From assembly GCF_037975245.1 (NCBI RefSeq), contig NC_092580.1, forward strand, positions 9,711,001 through 9,775,000: a stretch of DNA of 64,000 nucleotides, in the 5' to 3' direction. Shown here piece by piece: positions 47,860 through 58,448 of this stretch. Origin of the DNA: Apostichopus japonicus. Taxonomy: Eukaryota > Echinodermata > Holothuroidea > Aspidochirotida > Stichopodidae. Each line of letters starts with the position of its first letter. Positions within the stretch are counted from its first letter, which is position 1. The position numbers were made by a program, and so were the translations under genes. A model generated the notes under the pieces. The model was not told the DNA's origin and made no database searches. It saw only the letters and a program-made list of their open reading frames with translations.

Positions 47860-49041
47860 TTATTTCATTCCCGTTAAAGCATCTACTTCTCCCTGACAAT
47901 TGCGACATCCACCATAATACAGTTCTCCCGTTTCATTGAAATGAAACTTTTCGCCGTGTTTTGCTCTTCTCTCGTGCTCTGACAATCTACATATAGAATG
48001 GCATTTGTATATTCTGTCTTTGCCTTTATGTTGCTTCATCGTGTAGCCTAGTCGTCTCCAAGAATGATATCTCTTGTATTTTTCTTCATCGCTACCAATT
48101 TCCTGAATTGTCTTTGAAAGCATTTCCAATGACGAGAAGTCTTGAATGAAAATGAACGAATTCGGTGGAGCAACTTTTTCGTATTCTTCTCGAGTTGCGC
48201 CGTACACAACCGGTATTTGGTTGTGTATTGTTAATGCGTCCCAGAACTTTTCTGTTATATATTGCGAGCAGCAACTATTTTCTAAGGCCAGAACAAATTT
48301 ATATTCGGAAGATGTTTGCAAATATTCATCTCCACGAAGTTCATAATCACCACAAGCCCCAAACATAGAGATGTCCAAATACCTTTTCAATGATAGGACA
48401 AAGTCTCTTCGTTTATATTGTCTGGAACTAAGAGGGCAATGTGAACTCGTCCACATTATTAACTTAGTCTTAATACTGAACCAATTCACATCTTCATCCT
48501 TCGGCGAATCAAATTTTTGGAACCACCCATACGGAGTTGGGATGTCTGATTCAGTGTGATAGATAAACGATAAATTAAACGTCACCCCTCGTATGCCTTC
48601 GGGTGGTCGTAGAGACACACATGTCAGCGGGGACTCATTAGTTTGTAACACCCACAACTGAGACATGTTCCGTTTGTTATGGAAATCTTTCCACTGAGTT
48701 TCTGTAATGAACCTAGCAGCCCCAGTAGAAAACACAACTATATCGGCTTCTGCCACTTCAGCAATAACATTATTAAGATAAAACAGCGTTCCATTGCAAT
48801 GGCACCTTTGAGGATAATCGATTATAGGTTGATGTTTTCCACGTCCAACAATTGCGACATGCACACTAGAGTAGTTTTTTCTTGCCATGAAAAGAGTATG
48901 TAAAGCTTTGTTGACAATCTTTGCTGGCTTGTAGTTGTAATCAACTTTTCCCCGCAAGTGTGATGTTACGTATGTTTTCAGAATCCAAACGAAAAGAATT
49001 GCCAAACCAGCAGATATGCTGAGCCATTTTTTCAAGCGCAT
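47860..49041 (-). CDS. Alpha-1,3-fucosyltransferase (GT10), single exon
   Basis: The 393-aa intact frame looks like a Golgi type II membrane enzyme: short cytosolic MRLKKW, signal-anchor ~7-24 (LSISAGLAILFVWIL), stem, then the catalytic domain. The GT10 donor-binding motif is clear at ~247-281 (YKFVLALENSCCSQYITEKF then WDALTIHNQIPVVYG). The acceptor-side block DIVVFSTGAARF, WVLQTNESP and NLSFIYHTESDIPTPYGWF (~100-174) matches the family layout. GT10 enzymes move fucose from GDP-fucose to GlcNAc in N- or O-glycans (Lewis-type or core alpha-1,3 products); the exact linkage cannot be read from sequence. Several N-glycosylation sequons are present. Length is normal for the family, and absence of introns is common in it. 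The start is the first in-frame ATG before the anchor. It sits alone between transposon debris on the strand opposite WASP gene A. Confidence -1.
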   Translation of the reverse strand: MRLKKWLSISAGLAILFVWILKTYVTSHLRGKVDYNYKPAKIVNKALHTLFMARKNYSSVHVAIVGRGKHQPIIDYPQRCHCNGTLFYLNNVIAEVAEADIVVFSTGAARFITETQWKDFHNKRNMSQLWVLQTNESPLTCVSLRPPEGIRGVTFNLSFIYHTESDIPTPYGWFQKFDSPKDEDVNWFSIKTKLIMWTSSHCPLSSRQYKRRDFVLSLKRYLDISMFGACGDYELRGDEYLQTSSEYKFVLALENSCCSQYITEKFWDALTIHNQIPVVYGATREEYEKVAPPNSFIFIQDFSSLEMLSKTIQEIGSDEEKYKRYHSWRRLGYTMKQHKGKDRIYKCHSICRLSEHERRAKHGEKFHFNETGELYYGGCRNCQGEVDALTGMK

Positions 49042-49514
49042 TGTGAGTCCGCAAGTAATTATAAGAGTTTAAGAGGTGATACTACAAATTCGAATAACAC
49101 ACAGAAACGAAATATTTCTCTACTCGTAAGATATTACAACTGGAACGATTATGAGTGTTGTCGTATTTGCACAGCTACAATACATGGTTTGGCTTTCTCT
49201 ATAATGTACGGAAGCCCAGAAAATCGACCATAGATGATGGTGCTCGTTACATTTTATTATTTTTGTTTTCATTTTAGACGTTCAAATGACAAATGGGGCC
49301 AGTGCGTGTGTTAATGGTGTCGTATCATTAACTTACACACTACAATCGTCACTTTCAAGGCCTACCAAAGCATAGATAGAAGTTTTCAACTGGAATGGTG
49401 TGTGGCCCGGAGGAGCGCCACGTAAACGCCTCCGTACATAGGTGGCATCACTGCTGGAGAAATTGTCCTGTTTGTGTGTATTGTTTTATTGTTCCTTGGG
49501 GGTCTGTCTTATCT

Positions 49515-49765
49515 AATATTATTATTATTATTACGCCGTTATTTATATAGCGCATAATCCACAAGCTCATATGCGCTTTACAAGTAACCCTGGTCATTGG
49601 TAACTTGTCACACCTACACACCAAAGTGTGCACAATTCAAACAATCTCTCCTGGGGCACAACAGTGCACCGCAGCCACGTGTCCCCTGGGGGACTTCCCA
49701 TGAGGTGCAGCCACAAACCGGCGCACGCAACTATATTTACAAGTCGCCTCGCAAGTCCCCATTTA
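49515..49765 (+). repeat. Dispersed repeat with (ATT)n head
   Basis: An (ATT)n run is followed by ACGCCGTTATTTATATAGCG and ATATGCGCTTTACA, a form I recognise from abundant short interspersed repeats of marine invertebrates. It continues through CGCAGCCACGTGTCCCC to about 49765. No open frame of interest. Confidence -1.
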
Positions 49766-50204
49766 TACACCTTTTATATATAAAGTGAATTGTTGTAGTT
49801 TCACATGCTATTTTATACCTTTTGTTTCCGTCTCCCTTTCAGCTGTCCAGCTCTCGTTACAATAGTCTGGTTCATTCGTAGCTATGTGGATTGTCCCGAT
49901 GTTGTGAAACAACTGGACAGTAAGATACATGTTATTTATGTCAAGAGGCGGCCGTTGAAAGAGGGTCAGCGTTACCGCGACTCCTAAATTCTTTTAAAAA
50001 TTTACGTTTCTACTTGTACGAGGGCAGAATGAATTACAATAAAGGACAGTTATATCGTGGTGACGGACATCTCAAGCTAAATCTTCCATATTTTCATAAT
50101 TCTGTTGCGAAGTTATTATGGAAAATAAAACTTCCTATAACCTAAGACATCGATTTGAAAGGGGCATAGTAGAAGGAAGCTTATACTACTAAATTTCATT
50201 TCAT

Positions 50205-51100
50205 TTATTTATTTTTGTTCTATGACAACATAAGTATGACATAGAAGGAGATAAGAAACAAAACTTGTGAAAGGAAGTGTACTAAAAAGCCCTGTAGGGC
50301 TTGTCGGGTAGTAACACTCCCTGAAATAATACAGAACTTTGCAAATAGAAAAGAGAAGCAAAAAACAAAACAAACAGTAACCGCCCTTCCTCTCCCTTCC
50401 CTCACCCCCTTCCCTCACCCCCTCCCCCAGTTTCATTTCGCAGTTCTAGTACATGTTAATGAAGTGCTTTTGTAAGTTTTTTTCTAAAAGCAACTAAAGA
50501 AGGCATCTCCTCTAAAGTGAAAAGTAGGGGATTCCAAAGTGCGATGGCCCGATGATGTAACCTATTTTTAAAGAAATTGTTGTGACATTGTCTTGGGTGG
50601 AGGTAATCAGCTTGCCTAGTATTGTGAGCGTGGATGTTTGAGTTTTGTGTAAAGAAGGCATTAAGAGTATCTGGTAGCATTTCATGTAATGAACGATAAA
50701 CAGAACTAAGGACATTGAGACTGACCAGATCAGTAAGATTCAGTAAATTCAAAGATTTAATAACACGTTTTTGTGTGATCCCTTTGGTGAGAGAGAGTAA
50801 TATTTCTGATCGCTCTTTTCTGTAAAATAGTTAGCTTGTTCAATAAATGATTACTTGTTCCAGACCAAATGATACAACAATAAGTCAAATATGGTAGTAC
50901 TATAGTGTTTGATAAAGAGAGACCTTAAAACGTTTCTAGGAAGGGTGTGTTCAAGTTTTGACAAGATGCCTACGCCTTTTGCAACAAGAGAGGAAATATG
51001 GCTACGCAACAGAACATACTTGGAGAACGTATATACAACACACATTGTAGGCAAGTCAGCTGGGAGTGTTACAATCTGTTCCTACACAATTAGCAGTAAT
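50205..51100 (-). mobile_element. LINE 3' end, reverse transcriptase C-terminus (CR1/L2-like)
   Basis: Read on the minus strand, 51054-50851 gives VAKGVGILSKLEHTLPRNVL. A frame change is followed by LPYLTYCCIIWSGTSNHLLN and LTILQKRAIRNI (about 50895-50790). After another shift, 50752-50456 gives HNTRQADYLHPRQCH and RAIALWNPLLFTLEEMPSL. This is the order seen at the end of CR1/L2-group reverse transcriptases. The 3' tail is AT-rich, ending in ATAAATAAATGAAATGAAAT near 50205. Frameshifts make it non-functional. Confidence -1.
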
Positions 51101-51744
51101 TGAGGTCGAAATTAAATCTGAGGGCTGTAGCTGTTGATATGGATAAAAATGTGGAATTTATGGAGCATGAAGTAGAGACTGTTAAGGAAGCCATTTAAAA
51201 CAAAAGTGAAAAAGGATGATTTTGGAGACCTGCGGTGAAACGTTATTGAGATGGAGAAGGTAACCCATAGTAAGATGAAAGATTTGACTTATTTTTCTTA
51301 AGGTCTCCCGGAAGGCAGTGAAGGCATTTCTTCAAAATGACATTTTGAACACTCTCATGGGATTAGAAGGTGATGTTACACTTGAAAGAGCTCATTGGTC
51401 CCGCAGCGGACCCCACGCTAAAATAACCGGAAACCGCGTCCTATCCTTTGCCGCTTTGGTTTATTTGCTGACACGTACAACATTCTAAATATTGCTCCTT
51501 CGACGTTGTAAGGGAAGGTCTTTAAAGGTAAGAGAATTTTCATTAGTTATGATGTGAGTGTGTCTGTCCGAGATAGTTGAAATGAACTCCGTAAACAGCT
51601 CCCCGAAGTAACAGGACAGAGCAGTGTGAAGTATACATATACATCCCCTTGTCTTTCCCTGTGAACCTCATTATAGTAAAGGAAGATAGAACTCGACGAA
51701 AATTTGAATGGTAAATCGACTGGACTGTCGCTGTTATGATTGAT
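51101..51744. other. Intergenic, no gene seen
   Basis: No recognised coding region. It may contain further decayed upstream LINE sequence, as 51290-51480 on the minus strand has reading frames without clear motifs. Confidence -1.
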
Positions 51745-52097
51745 CAGTGGCGGAGCGTCCATACAGTGAGGGGGCGGGCGGATACCCCCCCCCCTGACGG
51801 ACTCAAATGGACTGCTGGCGCCCTTTCAGCTCTTTACCACTTTTTACTTATTCTAGATTATTGACTTTTTTATTGCGCTCTCATCTATTTATTGACATTT
51901 GTCATTTATTCTTCGTTAATCTGCAAATTAGCCAGGCCCGGAGAGGGTCATTTCCGGCGATCTAGGAAGTATTTTTACTCAAAAATTGTCTGTACGCTAC
52001 GCGCCAACCAGTGGTGGCGCTCCTCTTAGATAGTGTCGAAAGCGCCCCTACAGACCATTCTCGCCCCTCCTGACCAATACCCCTAGCTCCGCCACTG
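51745..52097 (-). mobile_element. Complete MITE with hairpin module
   Basis: 12-bp TIRs CAGTGGCGGAGC (51745) and GCTCCGCCACTG (ending 52097) enclose 353 bp. The shared module is on the minus strand at about 51985-52035 (GTACGCTACGCGCCAACC then GGTGGCGCTCCTCTTAGATA). A C-run lies near 51786. No clean TSD is visible; flanks are TGATTGAT and GATAAATG. This is the best reference for the family's size. Confidence -1.
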
Positions 52098-54378
52098 GAT
52101 AAATGGTTAGTCTGGATGTAAGAGGACTGGGGTTAAAAGTGGATCGAAATTGTTTGGTTTTCGTGCCCCGGGCTCTGTTGTGGGTAAACTAGAGTTTTTG
52201 CGGATCCTCACACTTAAGTTAGAGGACTGTAACAAAAACACAAAAAGCGAGTAACTATTCTGGTTTAACTAACTCCAGAGATCCTAATTCAATTGAGGGT
52301 GATACATATCTGGTTCCAAGTTTAATATTGACCACTAATGCGTTTACGAGCCTTATGCCAATGTTCAATCTATATTCCATATATTTGTACGACCTCATAC
52401 GTAGGACCTATACCTACATCTTGGTGTTAGGCAAGTTATACAGTGTCGGCCAATCTGCGAGTACTTTCAGTGTAACCTCAACGCCATAACTCGTGGATGG
52501 TATGTCATAAGGTAATAAGTTAGAGAGAAGGGGGGGGGGGTATGGGAGCCATCCTGGGCAGTGAGAGGATAACACATCCGCATTATTATTATTGATAATG
52601 AATACGCAATATACCGTTAAAAAAAACACAAACCAGTTATGCAGCACTTAGGTACGAACTTTTACCTGTGTTGTATTGGAATGAATGGAAAGGGGTAGGT
52701 GGAGGAATTTCCCATACTGCATGAATTGTTCGCAACTAAAGAAAATAAAAAACACTATGACAAGCCATATCTGTGGATAATTTAAAATGCAATTTAATAC
52801 AACACCAGAAAATATAAACTACTGTCAGCAATCCGCCGCAAAATATAAACTCTTAAGAATCTCATATAACAAAAAAAAAAAAAACCTCATTGGAAATATA
52901 TTTTCATTTCTTCAAATGATAGCCCAAAGGAAGAGACAATAAAGACGAAAGAGTGTGTCCCACTACCCACCACCTCACTACCCACCACCTCACTACCCAC
53001 CACCTCATTACAGTTATACAATACAGGGCCATATGCCCCAGCAAAAGTGTATAAACTATATACATGACTATTGCAACTAACAAAAGTATCTTTTTAGATA
53101 TCACAGTTCTACCTGTTGTAGTGACACAAGTCTTGTGTTATAGTCAGATAACATTGCACAATATGATAACACTATAAAGATATATTGACCTGCCTTCACT
53201 TCACATTGCCTTATTATTTTATACCTTTTTCAGTATTTGTCTCACGGACAGTTAATAAAATTTCATATTTAAAACGTTTATATTTTATTGTCTGTAAAGC
53301 ATTGAATATAAATGTATTAAGATTGTGCTTGATAAAACCAATATTCAACACTAGGTGTACTGTTTTCCGTGAGTCTAGAAGTGTTACCTTTACAGAGGAT
53401 TCAGCTGCCTTGTCAAAATGTTCACACAAAAGCTGACTTACCTACCAGTGAACATTACTATTTGCATAATTTATTCAAAAGAACAAGGTAACATGTATAG
53501 AGTTGTACCAAGTCACTGTACCTACAACAAACATGGTACAACCATGTGGAAACCTTTGTGTGTCCTGCCAATAGAGATAACACTAATAAACATATACCAC
53601 TTCATTCTACAAGATTGCTTTAAATGGACTCTATCCTGAAGGACAACAAAGCATCTTTTGAAGATATCACACATGGATTTGTCAATTTCTCTTGCAATAA
53701 CAACAGTGAGAATATAAAGGTCTTCTCAAAGGTTAATTACAACCTGTCTAACTGGAGCCCATAACTGTCAAAATAATAAAGTTGGGTTCAGATGTCTTCT
53801 ATACATTACTGCCGGTTTAGAATATTCAAACAGTTCTGGGGTCGCTAGTGTTATTTTAAAGCCTTCATATGTCAAGCCAATACTACTTCAAAATAATGAC
53901 TAAAAAAAGTAACAAGTGGAAGAGAGGATGGTTTATAAATGTCAGTTAAATAAGAAAGCCTTTTTGATCACTGAAATCCCAATTACAGAAGTCAAAACAA
54001 AAGGAAACTAACAAGTTTGTGCTCTGAATAGACAAATACGCCTCTTTATAGTTATGGATGCTGGATTTCACTGATCGTGGTATTTAAATAGGTATTGAAC
54101 ACAAAAGGGACATGTGCAATTAGCCTCTTGAATGGTATTGCTTACCAAATAATGTCACATTTAGCATACATGCTATGCAAATGAAACATACATTTTTTGA
54201 GCAATAAGATTGAAGCATATATGATTCCTAATGTATTGTTGATGGTACAACAACTTCCCTTCACACACATTGCTTTCCTATTGTACATAATGTCTCCATT
54301 AACTGCTGGGTGTTGTAGTAGAGAGACCAAAGGGACAAAAAATGAAATAGTTATTAATGTTCTTATAATAAGTGTGTG
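52098..54378. other. Intergenic, no gene seen
   Basis: AT-rich DNA with a G-run near 52531, an A-run near 52870 and a small TACCCACCACCTCAC tandem at about 52962-53008. Open frames of up to 83 codons show no domain resemblance. Confidence -1.
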
Positions 54379-54740
54379 CAGGGGCGGATCCAGGGGGGGG
54401 GCCCGGGGGGCCCGGGCCCCCCCTTTTTGAAAATCCTGATTTTTTTTTTTTTTTTTTTTTTTTTACCGCGTTCGAGGGAAAGTGCCCCATGCGTGATCAG
54501 TGGCGTAGCTACGGGGGGCCTGAAATTGCAGACATGAGATCCATATTTTCAGGCTAGGTACATGCTGCTTAGAATACTCGGGAAGTGCCGTTTCCGGCCA
54601 TCTGGGGGGTTTGTAAAGCCAAAAATTTTCTTGTACGCTCCGCGCCAACCGATGATGGCGCTCCGCTTAGATAGTCTTACATTCAGGCGCAGCTGGACCA
54701 GTCAGACCCCCCCCTGTCACAAATCCTGCAGCCGCCCCTG
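54379..54740 (-). mobile_element. MITE-family composite with hairpin module
   Basis: Left end CAGGGGCGGATCCAGG at 54379, right end GCAGCCGCCCCTG finishing at 54740 (9-bp matching TIR). A further terminus CAGTGGCGTAGCTACGG at 54498 suggests one element inside another. The module lies on the minus strand at about 54634-54675 (GTACGCTCCGCGCCAACC then GATGGCGCTCCGCTTAGATA). A T-run at ~54440-54464 follows the first terminus. No TSD is seen. Confidence -1.
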
Positions 54741-55031
54741 ATATGTCATTGAATATTCCACAAAACAACTTTTTATGTCCACGAAACTGTCGAAACATGA
54801 TTTTCACTACTGGTAGAGATATAAAATATTGGGAATTCTGAATTTCCTGCAAACATGCGGCTGTGCCTTTTCATACTCACTACTGTATCGCCTTAAAAAA
54901 TGATGAGTGGAAATAGTTTCTCCAGGACCGTATCGTATCGTGGGTATCGAGTGCGTCTGATATACGAACGTACGTAGTACGTACGTACGTACGTCTATGA
55001 TATGCACTGTACTGTACTGATAAAAACATAG

Positions 55032-55232
55032 GTGAATTTCACTCCATGGGAGTGATCACTGAGCACATTCCGGTATAAGAGTGAATTTCCACTCCATTGG
55101 AGTAAATCTTAACTCCTAATAGAGTTATATTCACTCATATTAGGAGTGAGGGTTAACTCCAATAGAGTTAAATTTCACTCTTAATTTGAAGTGCGCCGAG
55201 TGATCACTCCAATGGAATGAAATCTACTCATT
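55032..55232. mobile_element. Palindromic MITE built from GAGTGA/ACTCC motifs
   Basis: The ends are imperfect inverted repeats of about 28 bp (left TTTCACTCCATGGGAGTGAT, right ATCACTCCAATGGAATGAAA). The interior carries repeated inverted AACTCC/GGAGTT blocks, so nearly the whole 200 bp can fold on itself. No TSD was confirmed and no coding capacity seen. Confidence -1.
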
Positions 55233-55639
55233 TGTTTTTAGAGTGTTGCTAGATATATGAAGAAGAGATTTACATACCAATACATGTTATCGGTCATCGA
55301 TTGGCACAAAAAGCCAGATTCTGATGACAGCTGCCTCAAGAAACCCAATAAATGGCCTAATAAGCACCGAGCCATCAATGTGGACCATTACCGAAACATC
55401 GATGCGTGTTAGTCTTCCACCCCCTTCCTCTAATGCTATTTAAGTCCACATGTGGGCATATCCTGCAAATCTACCGGTAGCCCACAGGAGTTTGAGTTGG
55501 GAGAAAGGTCTTGACAGCTTGAAACGACAAATGATGCCAACTTCCCTCAAGTTAAAAGTCTGGCTGAGTTGGCAAGGCCAGTCAGCATGAAAGAGAAAAA
55601 ACTTTTTTTGCATTTCTGTCACCAAAGTTGCACATCTTT

Positions 55640-55826
55640 TTGGTTGCTATTTTGCCTCACAGGTGCCATCTCCTGCGATCTGGGGGGTGCTGAAATCTCA
55701 AATTTTCTCTGTACGCTCCGCGCCAACCAAGGTGGCGCTCCGCTTAGATAGTAAACTCCGCCCCCCCCACAAGAAAGAACAGCCCCCCCATGCCCCCCCA
55801 CTCAAAAAATCCTAGCTACGCCACTG
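55640..55826 (-). mobile_element. MITE-family copy with hairpin module
   Basis: The right terminus CCTAGCTACGCCACTG ends at 55826. Inside, C-runs precede the minus-strand module at about 55709-55751 (GTACGCTCCGCGCCAACC then AGGTGGCGCTCCGCTTAGAT). The far end is not clear. Confidence -1.
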
Positions 55827-56099
55827 TGCGTGTAATTTTTTGTAAATAAATTTGCAAAAAGAGTACACCATCATTCTGATAAAGTGAACGTGAGAGGGGC
55901 ACTGTGACTGCATCAATAGTCTCCATCTGGAAGGGGGCATCCAAGATGAAATGGCCTGGAGTAGCCTGGTAAAAAGTAGTTTGCATCACCACCTACTCCC
56001 CAAAGACGTAAATCCCAGCTCATTGCTCGAAATTGCAAATATATGCCCGGCAAACCATGAATACATGATTTATTGGAAATAAATTTTACTCCAAACTTT

Positions 56100-56325
56100 C
56101 ACGAAAAGTAGCACCAGATTGCACCGAGGACCTCCATATTTTGTGAAATTTTCCCAATGGGGAGGGGGGCACCCAATCCCCTTAGACCCCTCTCCCAGGA
56201 CGACGATTAGGCATTTCCCATCTGGGCCCCCCCTTCGGCGAAATCCTGGATCCGCCACTGGTGTGTGTATAAATATTATATATATATATACATATACATA
56301 CACATATATATATATATATATATTA
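56100..56325. mobile_element. MITE terminus followed by TA/CA microsatellite
   Basis: GGGGAGGGGGGCACCC and CCTGGATCCGCCACTG (ending about 56259) match the right end of the family that includes 15398-16405. A mixed (TA)n/(CATA)n tract follows at ~56276-56325. The left end is not identified. Confidence -1.
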
Positions 56326-57769
56326 TACATGACATGGTATTAAGCGGACAGAGAAGAATGCATTTAAATGCTTTCAACCTGACATTTGACAGCTTATGAA
56401 GACCCTACTAAATACAAATTGTGACTTGCTTTATGAGAAATCATACGAGCAAAACAACTTTAAAGAAAATATTTTTAAAAGAAACAACTGTCCAAGAAAT
56501 GAGTAATTTACAACTACCCTGTTCAGTGTGTATGTTACTAAACTCAAGGAGCAGCTATTGCTTTAAAGTCTGCAAAACAAACAATAATGACAACATTAGG
56601 GTATAAACCTGGTGAACATTTGCAACGGTTGCCAATTCAAGCAAAGAATATATAGAGAGAGGATAAATTGTTAACAATATTGCAGCATGTCTCCTGTAAA
56701 GTGTCTATGTGTATGACACTGAGAGGACATGATGAGTCGCTCCTGGTAGTTTACTTAGAGTAGGGTGACTTAAAGGGGACATGAAAGCAAATAGAGAGAG
56801 CATAGCCATGTTACTAAGCTTAGGCTCTAATGTAGCATATATGTTAGCCTACTCAAACCAGTGGAAAACGGCAAGGATTCTTTGAACTTGTGCCCACCAA
56901 AAAAAAAAAAAAATGAAGAGAATTATCTATTGACTGATGCGGCAACATATAAAGAAAGGTATCAAGAATCAGTTATCATGTTGACAAAAGCATCAACCAT
57001 TAAATTCACTGGGAAGGATTTTAGAGTATATAATTTTTATTCTAAATTCCTATGTAAAATATACTCTAAACACATAGATTGTATGAATAAAAGGAAATTT
57101 TCTGTGACCAATTTTGAGCTTGCAAATCCCTTTAATATTTGTTGTTATATAGACTGAGAGCTCTACATGACATTGTTTAGATGCACTGTGAACTATTTTC
57201 ACAACCTACAAGTATCTGGTATAAATCACAAAACTAATTGCCAATATGAGACCAATTGAAATCATCTTTGATCCCTTGAGTCAATTTTCCACCATTGAGG
57301 TAACCTATTTACCTCTTGAAGCTCAGAGGGTGATACCAGATAACAGCCATTGAGAGCTGGCAGGTGGATTGGGGAGCACTATGCTACACTTTGAGCTCTT
57401 CTAGCTCAAATTGTAAATGGTCATGGTGGCAAAATTTTAATGTTTGTGATAGCCCAAGCCATCCGATGGTTTTCTTTATTTATTTATACAAATTGATGAG
57501 ATGGTTGCTCAGAATTAAACAGCTAAGAAGCAAATGCAAACATGAATAGCACAGGCAACAAGAAAGCCAGTTGGTTTAGTGATTCCTTGGCACATTTGTA
57601 AGAGAACATTTAACAGTAACACTACAAAACAATATTCTTATGTATTGACCATTACTGGTCAGCAAAATCTTGCACAAATGCGGACCAAGTACTAAGAAAT
57701 TCATCAACCAAGCTCATCATTTCTACAAAGGTTTCAGGCCTATATTAACCTACAACGAACTTCAACAAA
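56326..57769. other. Intergenic, no gene seen
   Basis: No supported feature. A 98-codon ORF at 56861-57157 starts over an A-run and has no family resemblance. Confidence -1.
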
Positions 57770-57925
57770 GATGCACCTTTAACTTTATCGGGTGCTGGCT
57801 AACAAAATTCTAAGACATTGACCTGTGTTGACCTATGACCTTTGACCTACACAGAACAGAATGTACTACCCATACCAAGCATGAGGTTAATCCACCATGA
57901 ACTTCTTGAGTTACCATGTATACAA
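57770..57925 (-). repeat. Dispersed repeat with DR1-type AGGTCA repeats, copy 2
   Basis: Reverse-complement relative of 8578-8960. TGACCTTTGACCT (57836-57848) is a perfect DR1, with a further TGACCT at 57829-57834. AATCCACCATGAACTTCTTG at about 57889 mirrors the opening of copy 1. It lies downstream of WASP gene B. Confidence -1.
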
Positions 57926-58405
57926 GAAGGTGTTACATACACACACAAACACTGCCATCACCATTGCATAGATTCCTTTTGCCTCCGACAAGGAATAGGA
58001 TATCAGTTAAGCAGCTTATCAAGAAATGGACGACCATGCTTGGCATGAACAGAGGCGAGAACAGGAAAATAATGAAAACAATACTAACAATAACTGTAAC
58101 CTGTTCCTCTCCTAGATGTTAAATCATCTATACCTTATAAACAATGTATAAGAAATCTGTAACAAACTGTCCAAAACAACTTTATATCTTTAATGCCCAG
58201 TGGGATACTAAAGTACTAAACATTAAACACATAATAGAATGACAAGTCTACTGACTTTTTCAACATAAAACATTTGGGCTAAGATAAGAAGTTACGAAAA
58301 TATATTTTAGAAATTTCTTTGCAGAAGGTAAACAAACTGTGATATCACAAGTTTTGTATAAACTAATTGGATTTTAATCCTTAGAAAGAAGAAAGTGTGT
58401 GTTTT

Positions 58406-58411
58406 TTTATT
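58406..58411 (-). terminator. Candidate poly(A) signal for WASP gene B
   Basis: AATAAA on the minus strand, 38 nt after the stop codon at 58449. This is plausible but would give a very short 3' UTR, and the tract is A/T-rich, so it could be chance. Confidence -1.
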
Positions 58412-58448
58412 TTTAATCTCTTATGTCCGTAGAATGCATTTTAGCCCT

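Noticed and set aside
56861-57157. 98-codon ORF with lysine-rich start
   Set aside because: The lysines come from an A-run and the rest shows no homology I recognise.
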